From Edaphochlamys debaryana (lineage: Eukaryota; Chlorophyta; Chlorophyceae; Chlamydomonadales): 64,000 bases of DNA. The DNA lies in the NCBI GenBank assembly GCA_016858145.1, contig JAEHOE010000117.1, positions 248,001 through 312,000 of the forward strand, read 5' to 3'. This document shows positions 11,101 through 22,312 of the stretch, in pieces. Made by a program: the position numbers and the translations under genes. The notes under the pieces were generated by a model. That model was not told the DNA's origin. It saw only the letters and a list, made by a program, of their open reading frames with translations, and did not search any database. Positions within the stretch are counted from its first letter, which is position 1; every line of letters starts with the position of its first letter.

Positions 11101-14100
11101 ATGCTGATGGCGCCCGGCCTCCCGGGCCCACCCCTTTTGTGACTCCCGCCCAGACGCCATGGAGCGTCCCTGCCACCCCGCCGCCACCCCCTCCACCTGA
11201 CTGCCCCTTCCCCTCCCACACCCCCCACCCCCCACCCCCCACCCCCCACCCCCCCAGCCCTCAAGCTCGAGCTCTGCCTCTCCTCCTCTCCCCCTTTTCC
11301 ACCCCAACCAACCCTCCAACCAACCCCAACCAACCCTCCAACCAACCCCAACCAACCCCCCCACCAACTCCAACCTCCCCCCAGCCCTCAAGCTCGAGCT
11401 CTACAGCTGCGGCGACTGTGTGGTTATGGAGGGGGACTGGGACACTGACATGTACTTCGTATCGGGTGAGTCAGTCGGGTCAGGGGGGGTGCCGTACAGA
11501 TACCGCTACATCCATGTCGTACGGGGGACTGAGATGTGATCCATGGGATAGCCATGTGGGTTGGCAGCCGGGCGAGGACACATACAGGCGGGGGATGGAC
11601 GCGTGATGAGGGTTGGTTGAACAGCGAGCGGAGAAGGAATCATGGGAGAGGGGCGAGGAGTGTGGCTGGGCGGGCAGGCTGGCGCTTACCGGTACGTTCA
11701 CTTGGCTTTGGAGAATTCGCATGGCTGCCCTGTGCGATCTGCCGTACAGATGGGCGGCTGGCCGTACGACAGTTCCACCAGACATCAGCGCCCACCGCCG
11801 CACAGAAAGGGGCGCTCGGGCCGCTGACGGGCGCCTACCAGGTCGCTGCCCAGGAGAACGCCGCTGGCGGCGGCGGCGGTGGTGGCGGCGGCGGCGGCCG
11901 GGCGGCGCTGTCCAAGCTGAAGGCGGGAGCCAGCACGGCAGCGCAAGCCATCGCCGCCGCCGCCACCACCGCCGCCGCGGCGGGCGCCAGGGCCGCGGCA
12001 ACGGCGGCGGCGGCGGTGGGCGTGGGCGACGCCGTCGCTTCGCCGCCGCCGCCGCCAGCGTCATGCGTCACGGGTCTCTCCGCCGCCAACGTGAGTTCAG
12101 AAGTGCCTGGCGCCGCCGAGCGACCGGCGGCGGCGGCGCCTCCGGCGGCGGCGTACGACACGCCCGCCGCCACCGCCGCCGCCGCTGTCCACGTGGACTG
12201 GCGGCGCCTGCAGGTGCCGTCCGTACCGGGCGACAGCTGGCTGGCCATCTACGCGGGTTTGCTCGTACTGCCGGACGACAAGCCCGTGCAAGGTCCGCAC
12301 ACGCTGCCCGCCGCCTCAGCCGCCGCCGCCGCCGCTGCCGCCGCCGCCGCGCCGGCGGCGTGGGAACAGCTGGCGGCGCGGCGGGCCGCGGCGGAGGCGG
12401 AGGCCTCCGAGTCCAGCTCCGCCGCCGCCGCGCCGCCACACGGCGGCGCACATGCGCTGCCGCTGCCGCCGCCAGCGCCGGCGCCGCTACCGCCGCTGGC
12501 GGCGCCGTCAGTGGCGCACGTACCCGGCGGCCACTTGCCCAAGGGCCCCAAATTGGAGCCCCGAGTGCGGTCGGGCGGCTCGGCCCACAGCGGCGGGCCG
12601 CCCGTTGCCCCCACAAACTCCGTCCTGTTTACCGCCGCCGCCGGTGGCGGCGGCGGCATCGGCATCGGCAGCGGCAGCGGCGGCGGCGGCGGCGGCGAGC
12701 TGCGCACCGCGTCCAAGGGCAAGATCTATCCCTTCTCGGGCGGCGCCAAGACCGCGGCCGTGGCGCCGGCCCCCGGCCCCGCCGCTGTCGCGCCGCCCGA
12801 CCTGGCGCCTTCTGCGTTCGCGGGCCAGGCGGCCTGCCTCGAGGAATGCCCTCCCAGCCCCAGGCCCAGCCTTGACGGTAGCAGCAGCAGCAGCGGCCGT
12901 GGCGATTCCGTTTCCGGCGCCGCCATCGGCCCGCCGTCACGGGCCGGTTCCGCGGCCGGATCGGGTCCGGGGCCGGATCCGTTCGCGCACCCAACCGCCA
13001 GCTTCGCGCAGCGCATGACGGCGGAGGCGGTTGCGCAGCGGTTGGCGGCGGAAGAGGAATCGTCGCGGCGGGCGCAACAGGCGGCGGCCGATAGGGGCGC
13101 CGCCGGCGGCGGGGGGTGGGGCGGGGGAGGGGGAGGGTTTGGGGCAGGGGCGTGGCATGGGGAGGGGGAGGGGCAGGCTAAGGGCGCTGTACGGCAGACA
13201 CGTGTCAAGTGGCGCATGACGTACGACCCGAACGTGCCCTCCCGCCGCCTGCGTACCATCAAGGTGGGCAGCAGGTTACTTTGTCATTCCAAGAGCGGTT
13301 GGTGGCGATGCCCAGGCACAGTGCATGCCTGTTTAGGAACGACGCGTTACAGGGTTATAGGGTAGCGGGCAGGAGAGCTGTCGGGCCCACATGAGGGGGA
13401 GAGGGTCTTGTTTAGCCCTCCGGTACGATGAAACCCCAGCCCGCCCAATCCCCAACCGTCAACCGCCAACCGCCCGCAGACCGGGCAGTACTTTGGCGAG
13501 TACGGCTGCCTGACGGGCTGCCCCCGTACGGCCTCCGTGGTGGCCTCCCGCATGTCCGAGGCCTACCGCCTGGCCAGGAGCGACCTGGCGGCGGCCATGT
13601 CGCAGTGGCCGGCGCTGCGGATCGCGTGGGCGGTGAGGGGGAGGGGGGGGGGTAGGGGGGAAGTGCTAAGGGAAATAGGGAGGAGGGGCTGGGGGAGAGG
13701 GCGGCGGCGGCGGCCATGTCGCAGTGGCCGGCGCTGCGGATTGCGTGGGCGGTGGGTGGCTTTGGTGGGGGGGGGGAATGAGAAACGGGGACGAGGTTAC
13801 GCGCCAAGCAAGGCCAGCAAAGTGCAATGAGGGGGATTCCTGGGAGAGGGAAAGGGTCCAGGGCAAAAGGAGGGTGAGGCTCGCTGACCCCGGTAAAGAG
13901 CACGTCCGCCTTCCCGCCCTGCGCCGTTACGCCCTCCCCTGTCGGAAGCCCCGCCCCCGGGAAAGAACGCCCCCCCCACCGTGCCGGCCTTCCCTCCTCC
14001 TTCCGCCCTGTCACCCCACCCCACCTCCTCCTCGCCCCTCCTCCACCCCACCCTCCCAGGTGTGTGAGGACTACGGAGCCAACGAGCGCTCCCGCATGCG

Positions 14101-14383
14101 GGCCTTCCTCAAGGGCGGCAAGGCCCCGCCCGCGGCCGCGCTCACTGCCGGAGGGGGCACGGGCGGGGACGGCGGAGGGCTGGAGGGGCCCTCGGGGGGC
14201 GGGGGGGCGGAGGGGCTCAGCAGCCAGGCGCGGTACCGGGCATTCGTGCGTGCCTTCCAGTACCAAGCGCGCGCGGGGGGCGGGGAGCGGGGCGGCGGGG
14301 TGGAGGCGGAGAGCGGGGGTGGGGGTGGGGGTGGGGGTGGGGGGGAGAGGGAGAGCGCCGGGGGCATGCACAGGGAGCGGTAG
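1908..14383 (+). CDS. Voltage-gated cyclic-nucleotide-domain K+ channel (EAG/KAT/HCN-like)
   Basis: Plasma- or organelle-membrane K+ channel of about 1246 residues. Exons: 1908-2267, 2825-2945, 3437-3569, 3793-3890, 4030-~4144, 4300-4393, 5458-5568, 5998-6059, 6277-6324, 6519-6605, 6806-6831, 7000-7073, 7378-7458, 8300-8350, 8539-8589, 9089-9134, 9611-9721, 11385-11465, 11750-13263, 13480-13632, 14060-14383. All phases join except the 3' edge of exon 5, which is uncertain. Seen: S1 (exon 4), S2 (exon 5), S3 (exon 6), an S4 Arg/Lys ladder (PRLLKLFRLLRLVRLLRLG, ~res 322-340), S5 (exons 8-9), the selectivity filter TTIGYGD (~res 423-429), S6 (LFGVVTLSYIVSTAN), a C-linker (exons 14-17) and a cyclic-nucleotide-binding domain. 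That domain starts at the acidic loop EGDWDTDMYFVS and ends in the phosphate-binding cassette FGEYGCLTGCPRTASV, which keeps the Arg. A ~490-residue Ala/Gly/Pro-rich insertion splits it. Gating by cAMP/cGMP is inferred from the family. Confidence 0.9.
3284..3310 (+). repeat. Decayed copy of the start of channel exon 3 with its acceptor
   Basis: The sequence around CACGCCGCAG and the following codons (EESGGEAAA if read) resembles the true acceptor and exon start at 3428-3462 (GEDDHEAAA). By eye about three quarters of positions match. It lies in the intron just upstream. It could be an alternative exon start, but no good phase-matched donor follows. Confidence 0.45.
4522..4570 (+). repeat. Decayed copy of the S4 exon in the preceding intron
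   Basis: After CTGCAG at 4518-4523 the sequence reads TTASLRSSMALAKLARS. The real S4 exon at 5458 reads MTESLGAFMALAKLPRL. Roughly three quarters of the first 47 nucleotides match and the acceptor AG is kept, but the Arg ladder is lost and no donor follows in phase. It looks like a relic of a duplicated exon. Confidence 0.55.
5314..5432 (+). repeat. Intronic dispersed repeat, copy 1 (inverted partner at 17077-17193)
   Basis: An approximately 115-bp element in the intron before the S4 exon of the channel. Its reverse complement recurs with only a few differences at 17077-17193, in an intron of the transporter gene. The core contains CTTTCGGTTCCGTATCTAAG and GGCCGGCCGGCTAA. The copies begin at GGGTTCGGGATGGGCGG and end near GCGAGCAGCCC. 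It codes for nothing and looks like a short non-autonomous element. Confidence 0.75.
7171..7215 (+). repeat. Decayed copy of the S6 exon start
   Basis: A CGCCAG acceptor-like site is followed by a segment readable as GVLFGVVPMMIKVS. The true S6 exon at 7378 reads GMLFGVVTLSYIVS. About 22 of the 25 nucleotides at the core (7184-7208) match. The copy is in the intron directly upstream of the real exon and has no usable donor in phase. Confidence 0.55.
8030..8298 (+). repeat. Long C/T polypyrimidine tract in channel intron
   Basis: About 270 bp made almost only of runs of five to many C's separated by single T's, ending at the acceptor CCCAG at 8299. The opposite strand is (G)nA, a strong candidate for quadruplex or triplex DNA. 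It works as an enormous polypyrimidine tract for the exon at 8300-8350. Open frames through it (polyPro/polyGly) are artefacts. Confidence 0.9.
10975..11040 (+). repeat. GGGGGCTGGGGGATA minisatellite in channel intron
   Basis: Several tandem units of GGGGGCTGGGGGATAG with slight variants, in the 1.7-kb intron before the nucleotide-binding-domain exon. Simple G-rich repeat, no coding content. Confidence 0.8.
11251..11275 (+). repeat. Exact 25-bp copy of acceptor plus start of the nucleotide-binding-domain exon
   Basis: The 25 nt at 11251-11275 are identical to 11379-11403, which span the C tract, acceptor AG and first 19 nt of the exon at 11385-11465. Between them lies a minisatellite built on CCAACCAACCCCAACCAACC (about 11300-11365). 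Confidence 0.8.
13707..13753 (+). repeat. Near-exact copy of the 3' end of channel exon 20 with donor
   Basis: The 47 nt here match the last part of the exon ending at 13632 (reading AAMSQWPALRIAW) plus its donor GTG, with one difference. The copy sits about 120 bp downstream in the next intron and offers a second potential donor. Confidence 0.85.
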
Positions 14384-15849
14384 GGGGGGCAAGGGAGGGA
14401 GGGCGGGGAGGGGGCGTGAGCCCAGGGGTGGCAGGGGGCGGCTGGTGTCGGGATGGCGGCCCGGAGGTGTATGTGTGTGGGGGTGACGGTGGACAACGAG
14501 GCCAGGAGCAGCGTTGTGGAGGCGGGGCAGGATTGTGCCAGAGATGGTGGTGGTGGCGGCGGGGACCGGCCTCGGTCCCAGACAGGGACGTCTGGGTCCT
14601 CCCGGGGAGCGCGGGTGCTGCTTTGTCCGCCGTGGGCGGGGGGGGAAAGGATGTGGAGCATGTTGGGAGCAGGCAGTGGAGCATGGTGGACTCACCCAGC
14701 TGGCGGGCTGGCGCCAGCCTGATGTGAGGGCGAGCTGGTGGGGCGTGAGGGGGGGGGTGAAGGGTTAGTACAGACAACGGGGCGTAGTGCCGCGGAGTCG
14801 TGGCATCGCATTTCGTAGGCCGATGCAGAATGCCTGTGAAGCGTAGCCGCCTATGAACGGGGTGCGGGGGGCATAGCCTCCATGCAGTGCACTAGCAACA
14901 GGGCTATCTAGCACTACACGGAGCGGTACGCGCAGCAGATGTAGTCGGTGATGGGGCTATGAACGGGGTGTGCGTGGTTCTGGTGGGAGCCAGCGCCTGG
15001 GCTACTGGGCCCAGTGGTGGTGCTCCGCCTGGCTTCGCCGTCCGAAGTGAATTAGTAGGAAGGAGAGTGGGGGTGGTGGGCACGCAGACCGCGTGCAGCA
15101 CACAAGCGGCAAGACTGGCACCTGTCAGGCTAACTTTCGAGGTGCGGAAACGTGCGGGGCCAGAGGGCGGTGGGCACAGACCCCACCCCCCACCAGCAGC
15201 AAGGCTACGTGGCAGCTGGCACAGCGGCACACATGGCTTCCTGCCAGGTCACGTCAGCCGTTGTCAGCTAGGAGGAGCGGCAGTGGGCTTACATTCTTTC
15301 GGCGGGGCAGGCTGGGGCGCGCAGGGCGGAGACTGCCAGGGCCTCTTGGAGACGGTCGGGCCAAGGAGCTTCGGGGCTCGTGGACGAAGCTGTCGCAGCC
15401 CTGGCAGGTCGCCCGGGCGAAGGCGCCTTTCGGTGTGGACGTTCCAGCTCAATCGTATGCATGCATCCAGACTCGATAGACTCCAGCTCGACCCAGCTCG
15501 CCTCAGGCCGGCGCGCCCGGATCGCGCGGGCATTCGGACGGTCGCGCGCAACACCCCTCGTCGGCATCGAAGCCCAGGTCGCAAAGTACTGTACAAGCTT
15601 CCCGAACACAATCGTCTGTCACATAGGCTCACTCCCTGCACCCGGGCTGTCGCGTCGGCTTGAACTTTCCGGCGTCCCGGCGCCACGCTCAAAAAGCTCC
15701 ACCGCCGCTCCCTGGACAACCAACGTGTGCAACCAGTGTCTGCGATACGCCTGAGGGCCCGAATGCGAGAGCTGCACGTGGCTACGACCTGGTGGAAGCC
15801 CTACTGACAGTGACTGCCCCGCCAGACACAATTTGACACCTCAGCTGGC
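14384..15849. other. Intergenic region between channel and transporter genes
   Basis: Should contain the channel 3' UTR and the transporter promoter. No TGTAA signal was seen. A 24-bp segment at 14772-14795 recurs exactly at 62991-63014, so a dispersed repeat remnant is present. The open frames at 14959-15754 and their antisense partners have no exon logic or family likeness. Confidence 0.5.
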
Positions 15850-18800
15850 ATGAGAGCTACACTACCACAACAGAGCACCAGCAGCCTTCACCAGACCTGT
15901 CCGCGGCCCTCCGCACGCTCGCGCGGCTTGCGGATGCGCCCGCGGGCCACGCGAGGGCAGAGTCCTGGGCCTGATCAGCCATCAACAAGTCGATCTAGCT
16001 CGTTTGGGACGGGCAATTCTTACAACCGGACGCACCCACACTTGCCCCATCCGCCGGGCGCACTAGCTAAGAACAGCAGTGTTTTGATAGACATCGACCA
16101 GGCGGAGTTACCGAAGATGACGTTTGCCCAGCGACTTCGAAAGAAGTCCTCAGGATGGAGCTGGCATCGCCTGAAGGAGGTCAAGGTCATGGGCCTGGAC
16201 CCCTCGCCCGAGCTCGTCGCCATCAGCATGGGTGAGCTCAATTCGTGCAAGCGGTTCGCGCGGTGACGGTGCGGCCAACGGCTGTAGCGACGTCCATCCA
16301 TCCACGGGCGAGCATGAACTGCCCTGCCCCCCCAATTCCCCGCCCCACGCTCTCCTCCCTCGCTCTCCTCCCTCGCTTTCCCCCCGGCCCCCGCCCCCAG
16401 TCTACTTCGTGCAGGGCATCCTGGGTCTGTCCCGCCTGGCCGTGGCCTTCTTCTTCAAGGACGAGCTGCACATTGAGCCCGCGGAGGTGGGGCGCGCAGC
16501 CGCGGTCGCGGGGAAGCGGAAAATGGAAGCGTTGACCGGTGTTGACCGGCTGGCCAGGGCAGCGGGCGGGGGGGTCTGCAAGGGGACTGTCTGGTGTTAG
16601 AGCCAGTACGGGTGGAGGGTGGCGGGTGCGGGTTTGGGACGGGCTGACTACGGTAGCGTCAGGGCAGCGGACGGGGAGCGGCCTGGATCCCTGGATGGGC
16701 CCTCCCTCTGATGTTGGCAGAGCCAGCATGGGCGGAGGGTGGCGGGAGGGTGGAAGGCAATCGACCGCAGGGGGCGCAACACTTCGCTGCTCCGGCCCCA
16801 TCTCTACCCCCGTCCCTACCCCAGTGCCCCCCCCCTACCCCCGGTATCGCCGCTCGCTCGAAACAGTACCCCCCTGGCCCCCTCCTACCCCTGTCAGGTG
16901 GCAGTCCTCACGGGCCTTTCCACCATCCCCTGGATGATCAAACCGCTGTACGGCTTCATCTCGGACTCCGTACCGCTGCTGGGGTACCGCCGCCGGTCGT
17001 ACCTGGTCCTGTGTGGCCTCATTGGTAGGTGCGGAGCGAGGAGGTTGTGCGGCAGTAGTACGGCAGTAGTGTGAAGGGCTGCTCGCATGAGCCTGAGAGT
17101 CTCAGGCGCGGTGATTAGCCGGCCGGCCTTAGATACGGAACCGAAAGCCCGAGGAAACCGAAGCCCAACCGCCCATCCCGAACCCACGGCAGTAGTGTGT
17201 GTGTGGCCCATGCCAGGAGGCAAGGCCGGACCATCGCGGAATGTGCGCTGATGGGTAGTACCGCACCGGACTAACAATCCTGTGTTAGTGTGGACCCCCC
17301 GCCTCCCCTAGCCCCCCCGCCTCTCCTTCCACTGACTTGCCTCGATCCCGCCGCCTCAGGCCTGAGCACGCCGCACGCGCACCCTCGCCCCCCCCCCCCT
17401 TGCGAGACCCCCCCCCCCCTATCCGCGCCCTGACCCTTCGCCTCCAGGCTTCACGGCCTGGATGACTCTGTCGTACGGCGTGCACGGGGTCAAGGGGGCG
17501 GTGGCCTGCATGATCCTGGCCAGCCTGGGCACGGCGGGTGGGTGGGGGGTCAGGGGGGTGTTTCTTCTGACAAACTGGAGGGGTTCAGGGGGGGAGGGGC
17601 AGGAGGGGGGGGACGTTGGGGGTGATGTCGGAGCATTGGAGAGCGAAAGGATGGACAGCCAAAGCGGGACGTTGGGGAGAAAGGCAGCAGGGGACGTGGG
17701 GCGAAGGAGTGGGAAGGCCGGGTGAGTGGGAGTGCGAGGGCGGGGGGATTCCGAGGATGGCCGGGCGTGTTGAGGGCAAGCTGCAGCTTGGGTGTCGTTC
17801 AGGCATGGCAGGCAAGGGGACTGGACTCCGGAGCGAACGGAACGCGCAACGCCACCCTTTTCCCACCGTGCCCGCTACCATGCCCTTACCTTGCTCCTTT
17901 CCTCTCTCCGCCTTTCCGCCTTCCCTCCCGCCGCCCCCCCCGCGCAGCCAGTGATGTGGTGGTGGACTCGATCGTGGTGGAGCGAACAAGGGGGCACCCA
18001 CAGGTGAGGGGGGGGGCAGGGGTGGGGGGTGGTGATGCGGCTGGGGCGGTGGTGTGTGGGGATGCGAGGAGGGCGTTCACGGGGGCGTGTCGAGGGCTCT
18101 CGGGGAGGCGGTCTGCTGGAGGGACACGTTCGGGTCTGTGTGGGACTCGAGACACAGGAGGAGTCCAGTGGCGCCGGTGCCGCGCGGGCGCCGCAGGATG
18201 CCCGCGGGGGCCCGGGTCCACAGTACGTCTTCCTTTCCTTGCACCAACCCCCCCGCCCCTCTCCCCAAACCCCCCACAACCCCACCCCGCCCTGCCCCCC
18301 AGTCCGTGGCCGGCTCCCTGCAGTCGCTGTGCTGGGCCTCCGCGGCGGTGGGCGGCATCACCAGCGCATACTTCAGCGGATCGCTGGTGCAGGTGGGAGG
18401 GGGGCGAGGTGTGGGTGTGTGAATGGCTGCTCGCTTGAGCCGAGGGAAGCGTAGGCGCGGTGACAAGCCGGCCGGCCCGGTGTGGATGTGTGTGGGGGCG
18501 GGGCGGGGGCTTATGGAGGGGGCATGAGGCAGGCAGCAGGGGGGGGAGGCATGAGGCAGTCAGGGCGGTGGGGGAGGGCGGGGCGGGGAGGGACGGGGTG
18601 GTGGTCCCGTTTTACCCTCGTCCAGGACAGCGCTGCGGTCGGGGCAGGAAAGCCGAGGAGGGGATGGGGTGGGGCAGGGGGTGGGTGGCTGCTGCCCCCG
18701 GAGACGTCCGGAGCCCCCGCCCCCTGGGCTTGGCATGGCATGGGGTGCGTGGGGGGATCGCCAATCGCCCGGAGCAGGGGCGGGGGGCAGGGGCGACGGC

Positions 18801-21800
18801 GGGGGCAGGGGCGGGGGCTGGCGGCCTGGGGGGGGGGGGCCAGGCGACGGGTCACGATGGGGCGGGCCGCGGCAGTACAGCCTGTGGGCCCGTACCGTCT
18901 GGACCGTTGGGGGCCTGCTGCGGGGCCCGGCCCAAAGCAGTACACCTCCGCTCCGATCCCCGTCCCTCATTAACCACCCCCACCCCACACACCACCCCAC
19001 ACACCCCTACCCCCAGGACTACGGCTGCCGCTTCGTCTTCTTCCTCACCGCCTTCTTCCCGCTGGTGGTCTCGGCCTCGGCGCTGCTCATCAACGAGCGG
19101 CCCGTGGGTGGGTGCGGGCTCGGGGGGTGGAGGGGTTGCGGGGGTGAGGTGGGTGGGGATGAGGTGGGGGCTGGGGGGTGGGAGCGGGATTGCGTCGCCT
19201 ACGCCAGGGGTCGGCGAGGCTTGGAGAGGTACGTTAGGCGGAGGGGTCCCGGGAGTGGGAGTGGGGGCGGGATGGGGTGGGATGGGGAGGGTGCGTGCGT
19301 GAGAGCCGGGCGGCAGGGGCATGGAAGAGTGTCGCAACGCGTGGTGAAGGGATGACCGTCTGTACTGGCGAGGGCGAAGGCGGGGAAGGGGCAGGGGGCG
19401 TGTGCCACGTCACGCTCCCTCCCGCACGCCTGCCACCCCCGTGCACCGCACGCACCGCATGCACCCACCCCCATGCTACCGGCACGCCGCATGCATCGAA
19501 CGCCCCCCCCCGTCCGCCGTCGCAGGCTACCGAGCCCTCCCCGCCGCCGAGGCCGCCGGGCTGTTGTCAGAGGGCTCCGACCCCCTGGACCCCTCCGTCT
19601 CCCCCCTCGTCGCCAGCCTGCTCCCCCCCGCCGCCTCTGCCGCCGCCGCCGGCGCCGCCGCCCCCGCAGCGCCCTCCCTCGACCGCGCCCCCGGCTCCCC
19701 CCTGGCGGGGTCTGTGTGGACACGGCTGGTCATCCAGGTGGGGGTGGGGGGGAGGGCGGGGGCAACAGGGGATGGGGGGGAGGGGTGTGAGGGGGAGGGG
19801 TGTGAGGGGGAGGGGTGTGAGGGGGAGGGGGGTGCGGGCGCTGTCGGCTTGCCGGCCTGGGCCTGGAGCACCCGATTGCGGGGCTGGATCTGGATTTGAT
19901 GGAGGGAACCGCCTCACAGATCAGGAACCGCCTCCACCGCGAGACAAGGATCTGGATCTGGATCTGGATCTGGTGGGGCCGATAATCACGATTATTTGCT
20001 CCCCCCAGATGCGGGCGCTGTGGTCGGCTGTGTCCCGAAAGGACATCCTGCTACCCGCGGCCTTCGTGTTCATTTGGCAGGTGGGTGGGCTGGAGGGGGC
20101 GGCGGGGGAAGGGGAGGGGAGAGCGAGTGTGTGTCTTGCCGGCGCGTGGCGGGTGCAACAACAACATCGAGTTAATGGGTCAGCGCTTCACCGTCCCTCG
20201 CGCGTCCCTTTCCGACCACACGCAACCCGCTCCGTCCCTGCCCCTGCGCCCTTCCTTGCGCCCTCCCTCTGCATCCCCCCGCGCCTCCCCATGCCCCTTC
20301 GCCCACCCCCTCCACCCCTGCCCTCCACCCCTGCCCTCCACCCCCACCCCCAGGCCACGCCTTCCGCTGACTCAGCCATGTTCTATTACCAGGTATGGAG
20401 GGGGGGGGAGGGAGAGGGGGCTGGTCACAGGGCAACAGGATCCCCTCTCGTACGGCAGGGGATGGCGGGCTCGTGTCCATGTGTACGACCCCGTACACGC
20501 GGGAAACGGTATCCCCCTCATCAGGCCCCCCCGCCCCCCCACCCACCCTCCTACCCCACCCCACCCTCCTACCCCCCCACCCCACCCCACCCACCCACCC
20601 ACCCCAGACCAACGTGCTCCACTTCACGCCCGAGTTCCTGGGCCGCGTCAAGCTGGCGGGGGCGCTGGCCTCGCTGGCGGGGGTGGCGCTGTTCAACACG
20701 TGGCTCAAGGTGGGGGGGCAGTGGGTGGGGGCGGAGGGGGAGGGGGAGAAGGGGGCAGCAGGGGGGGAGCGAAGGGGCTGCACGGGGCTAGAAGCTGGAT
20801 CGGCGCGGCGTCGTGACGGGGTTTCAAGAAGGTTTGGTCGGGGGCCAAGGGGATGGCTTGCGTGGGATGGGGGGCAGGGGTTGGGGCTGGGGGCGTGTGC
20901 AGCGTGGATAGGACCGGGGTGGGCTGTCCTAATCATTCCACTCACAAAGGCATCCCTCCTCCCCCCCACCCCATCCCCCCCCTGTCAGACCGTCCCCCTG
21001 CGCCGCATGCTGGTCGGCCTGATGCTCCTGGGTACGGCACTCGGATCCACGCAGCTGATCCTGGTGTCCGGGCTGCACCGGCAGTACGGCATCAGCGACC
21101 AGGTCTTCGTACTGGGCGACACCGTGATCCTGACGGTACGACACGCGCTGTCATCTGTCGCGGCACTCCGCGGCACTCAGCTAGTTCCGGAAGGTGACAT
21201 GATGCCTGAAGGCATGCGCAGGACGTCAGATCCTCCCTCCCGCCCCCCTCCCCTCCGTTTATCCCCCCCTGTCAGGTGCTGGGTCAGATCAGCTGGATGC
21301 CCATCCTGGTCCTGGCGGCGCGCGTGTGCCCAGAGGGCGTCGAGGTGGGATCCAGCGGCTCGTTCCCGGCCGTGTAAAGGGTGCCTTCCACCGAGCCGCG
21401 CCCAGAGCTGCGGTGCGCAGCAGTTGCATGGCCAAACGGACGGACCTGACCCCCGCCCCGCCCCTCGCATCCGCCCCCCTCTCCTCGCGCCACCCCCTCC
21501 CCCCCCCCTCCAGGCCACGCTCTTCGCCACGCTCATGTCGGTGCTCAACTGCGGATCCATCACGGGCGGGGCGCTGGGGGCAGGTGAGTTCGGCGGCGGT
21601 TGGAATGGGGCAGGGGCCGTCGGCGCAGCCTGCGCTGACCTTGAGGCTGGGGAAGGGAGCGGGCGAGCCCGGAGGCTCTCCGGTCTCCGCTGCCCAGCGT
21701 CCGCAGAGGGCGGAGGCCTGGACGCATCCTTGCGGTAGTTGCTCGCGGATCTTGGCGCCTTGGCGCCTGGCGAATCCTAGCGCCTGCCGGACTGTGGATT

Positions 21801-22312
21801 CTGGCGGGTCTTGGCGCCTTGGCGGCCCACCCCACCCCGCAACCCACCATCCGGCCCCCGCCCCGCCACCTTGTCCGTACCCGTGCCCGTTCCCGCACGC
21901 AGGCCTGACTAAGCTGTACGGCGTCACGTCCGAGAACTACGACAACCTGTTCTGGCTCGTCCTCACGTGCAACCTGCTCACGCTCTCGCCCTTCCCCTTC
22001 CTGGGCATGCTGCCGCACCAAGTGGACGCAAGCCGTGGGGAGGGGGAGGCGGGGGAGGGGGCGGACGAGGAGCGAGGGGGCAGCGCGGGCGGGGCCGGGG
22101 GCGGGTCGGGGACGGGCGGGAGCACCCACAACGTTGAGCTCAGCAGGAGCGGGCACGGGCACGGGCAGGGGGGGCTGGAGGGGTTGCACGGGCTCGTGCA
22201 CGGGCACGGCAAGGACGGGGGGGACGAGGGCGCGGCACTGCTGGACGGGGAGGCGGGGGCGCACGGGCACGGGCACCCGCACGGGAGCTCGCGGCACGAC
22301 AAGCAGGGGTAG
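15850..22312 (+). CDS. Folate-biopterin transporter (FBT/BT1 family), probably plastid
   Basis: Membrane transporter for folates or pterins, 680 residues. Exons: 15850-16231, 16401-16486, 16898-17024, 17448-17537, 17948-18003, 18303-18392, 19017-19107, 19526-19737, 20009-20080, 20354-20392, 20608-20709, 20989-21135, 21276-21344, 21514-21583, 21903-22312; all phases join. Family blocks seen: [40 protein letters not shown] followed by [43 protein letters not shown]-type [25 protein letters not shown], and [13 protein letters not shown] near the end. The first ~75 residues are Ser/Arg/Pro-rich with few acids, as expected for a transit peptide; plastid targeting is inferred. Exon 8 holds an Ala/Pro-rich loop between membrane segments. 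The C-terminus is an odd Gly/His/acid-rich tail (about res 585-680) with HGHG repeats. ATG 15850 is the first Met of the open exon. Confidence 0.93.
17077..17193 (-). repeat. Intronic dispersed repeat, copy 2 (inverted relative to 5314-5432)
   Basis: Reverse complement of the element at 5314-5432 with only a few mismatches, in the transporter intron 17025-17447. A shorter related piece (core TAGGCGCGGTGACAAGCC, then GGCCGGCC) is at about 18428-18480 in another intron of the same gene. Confidence 0.75.
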
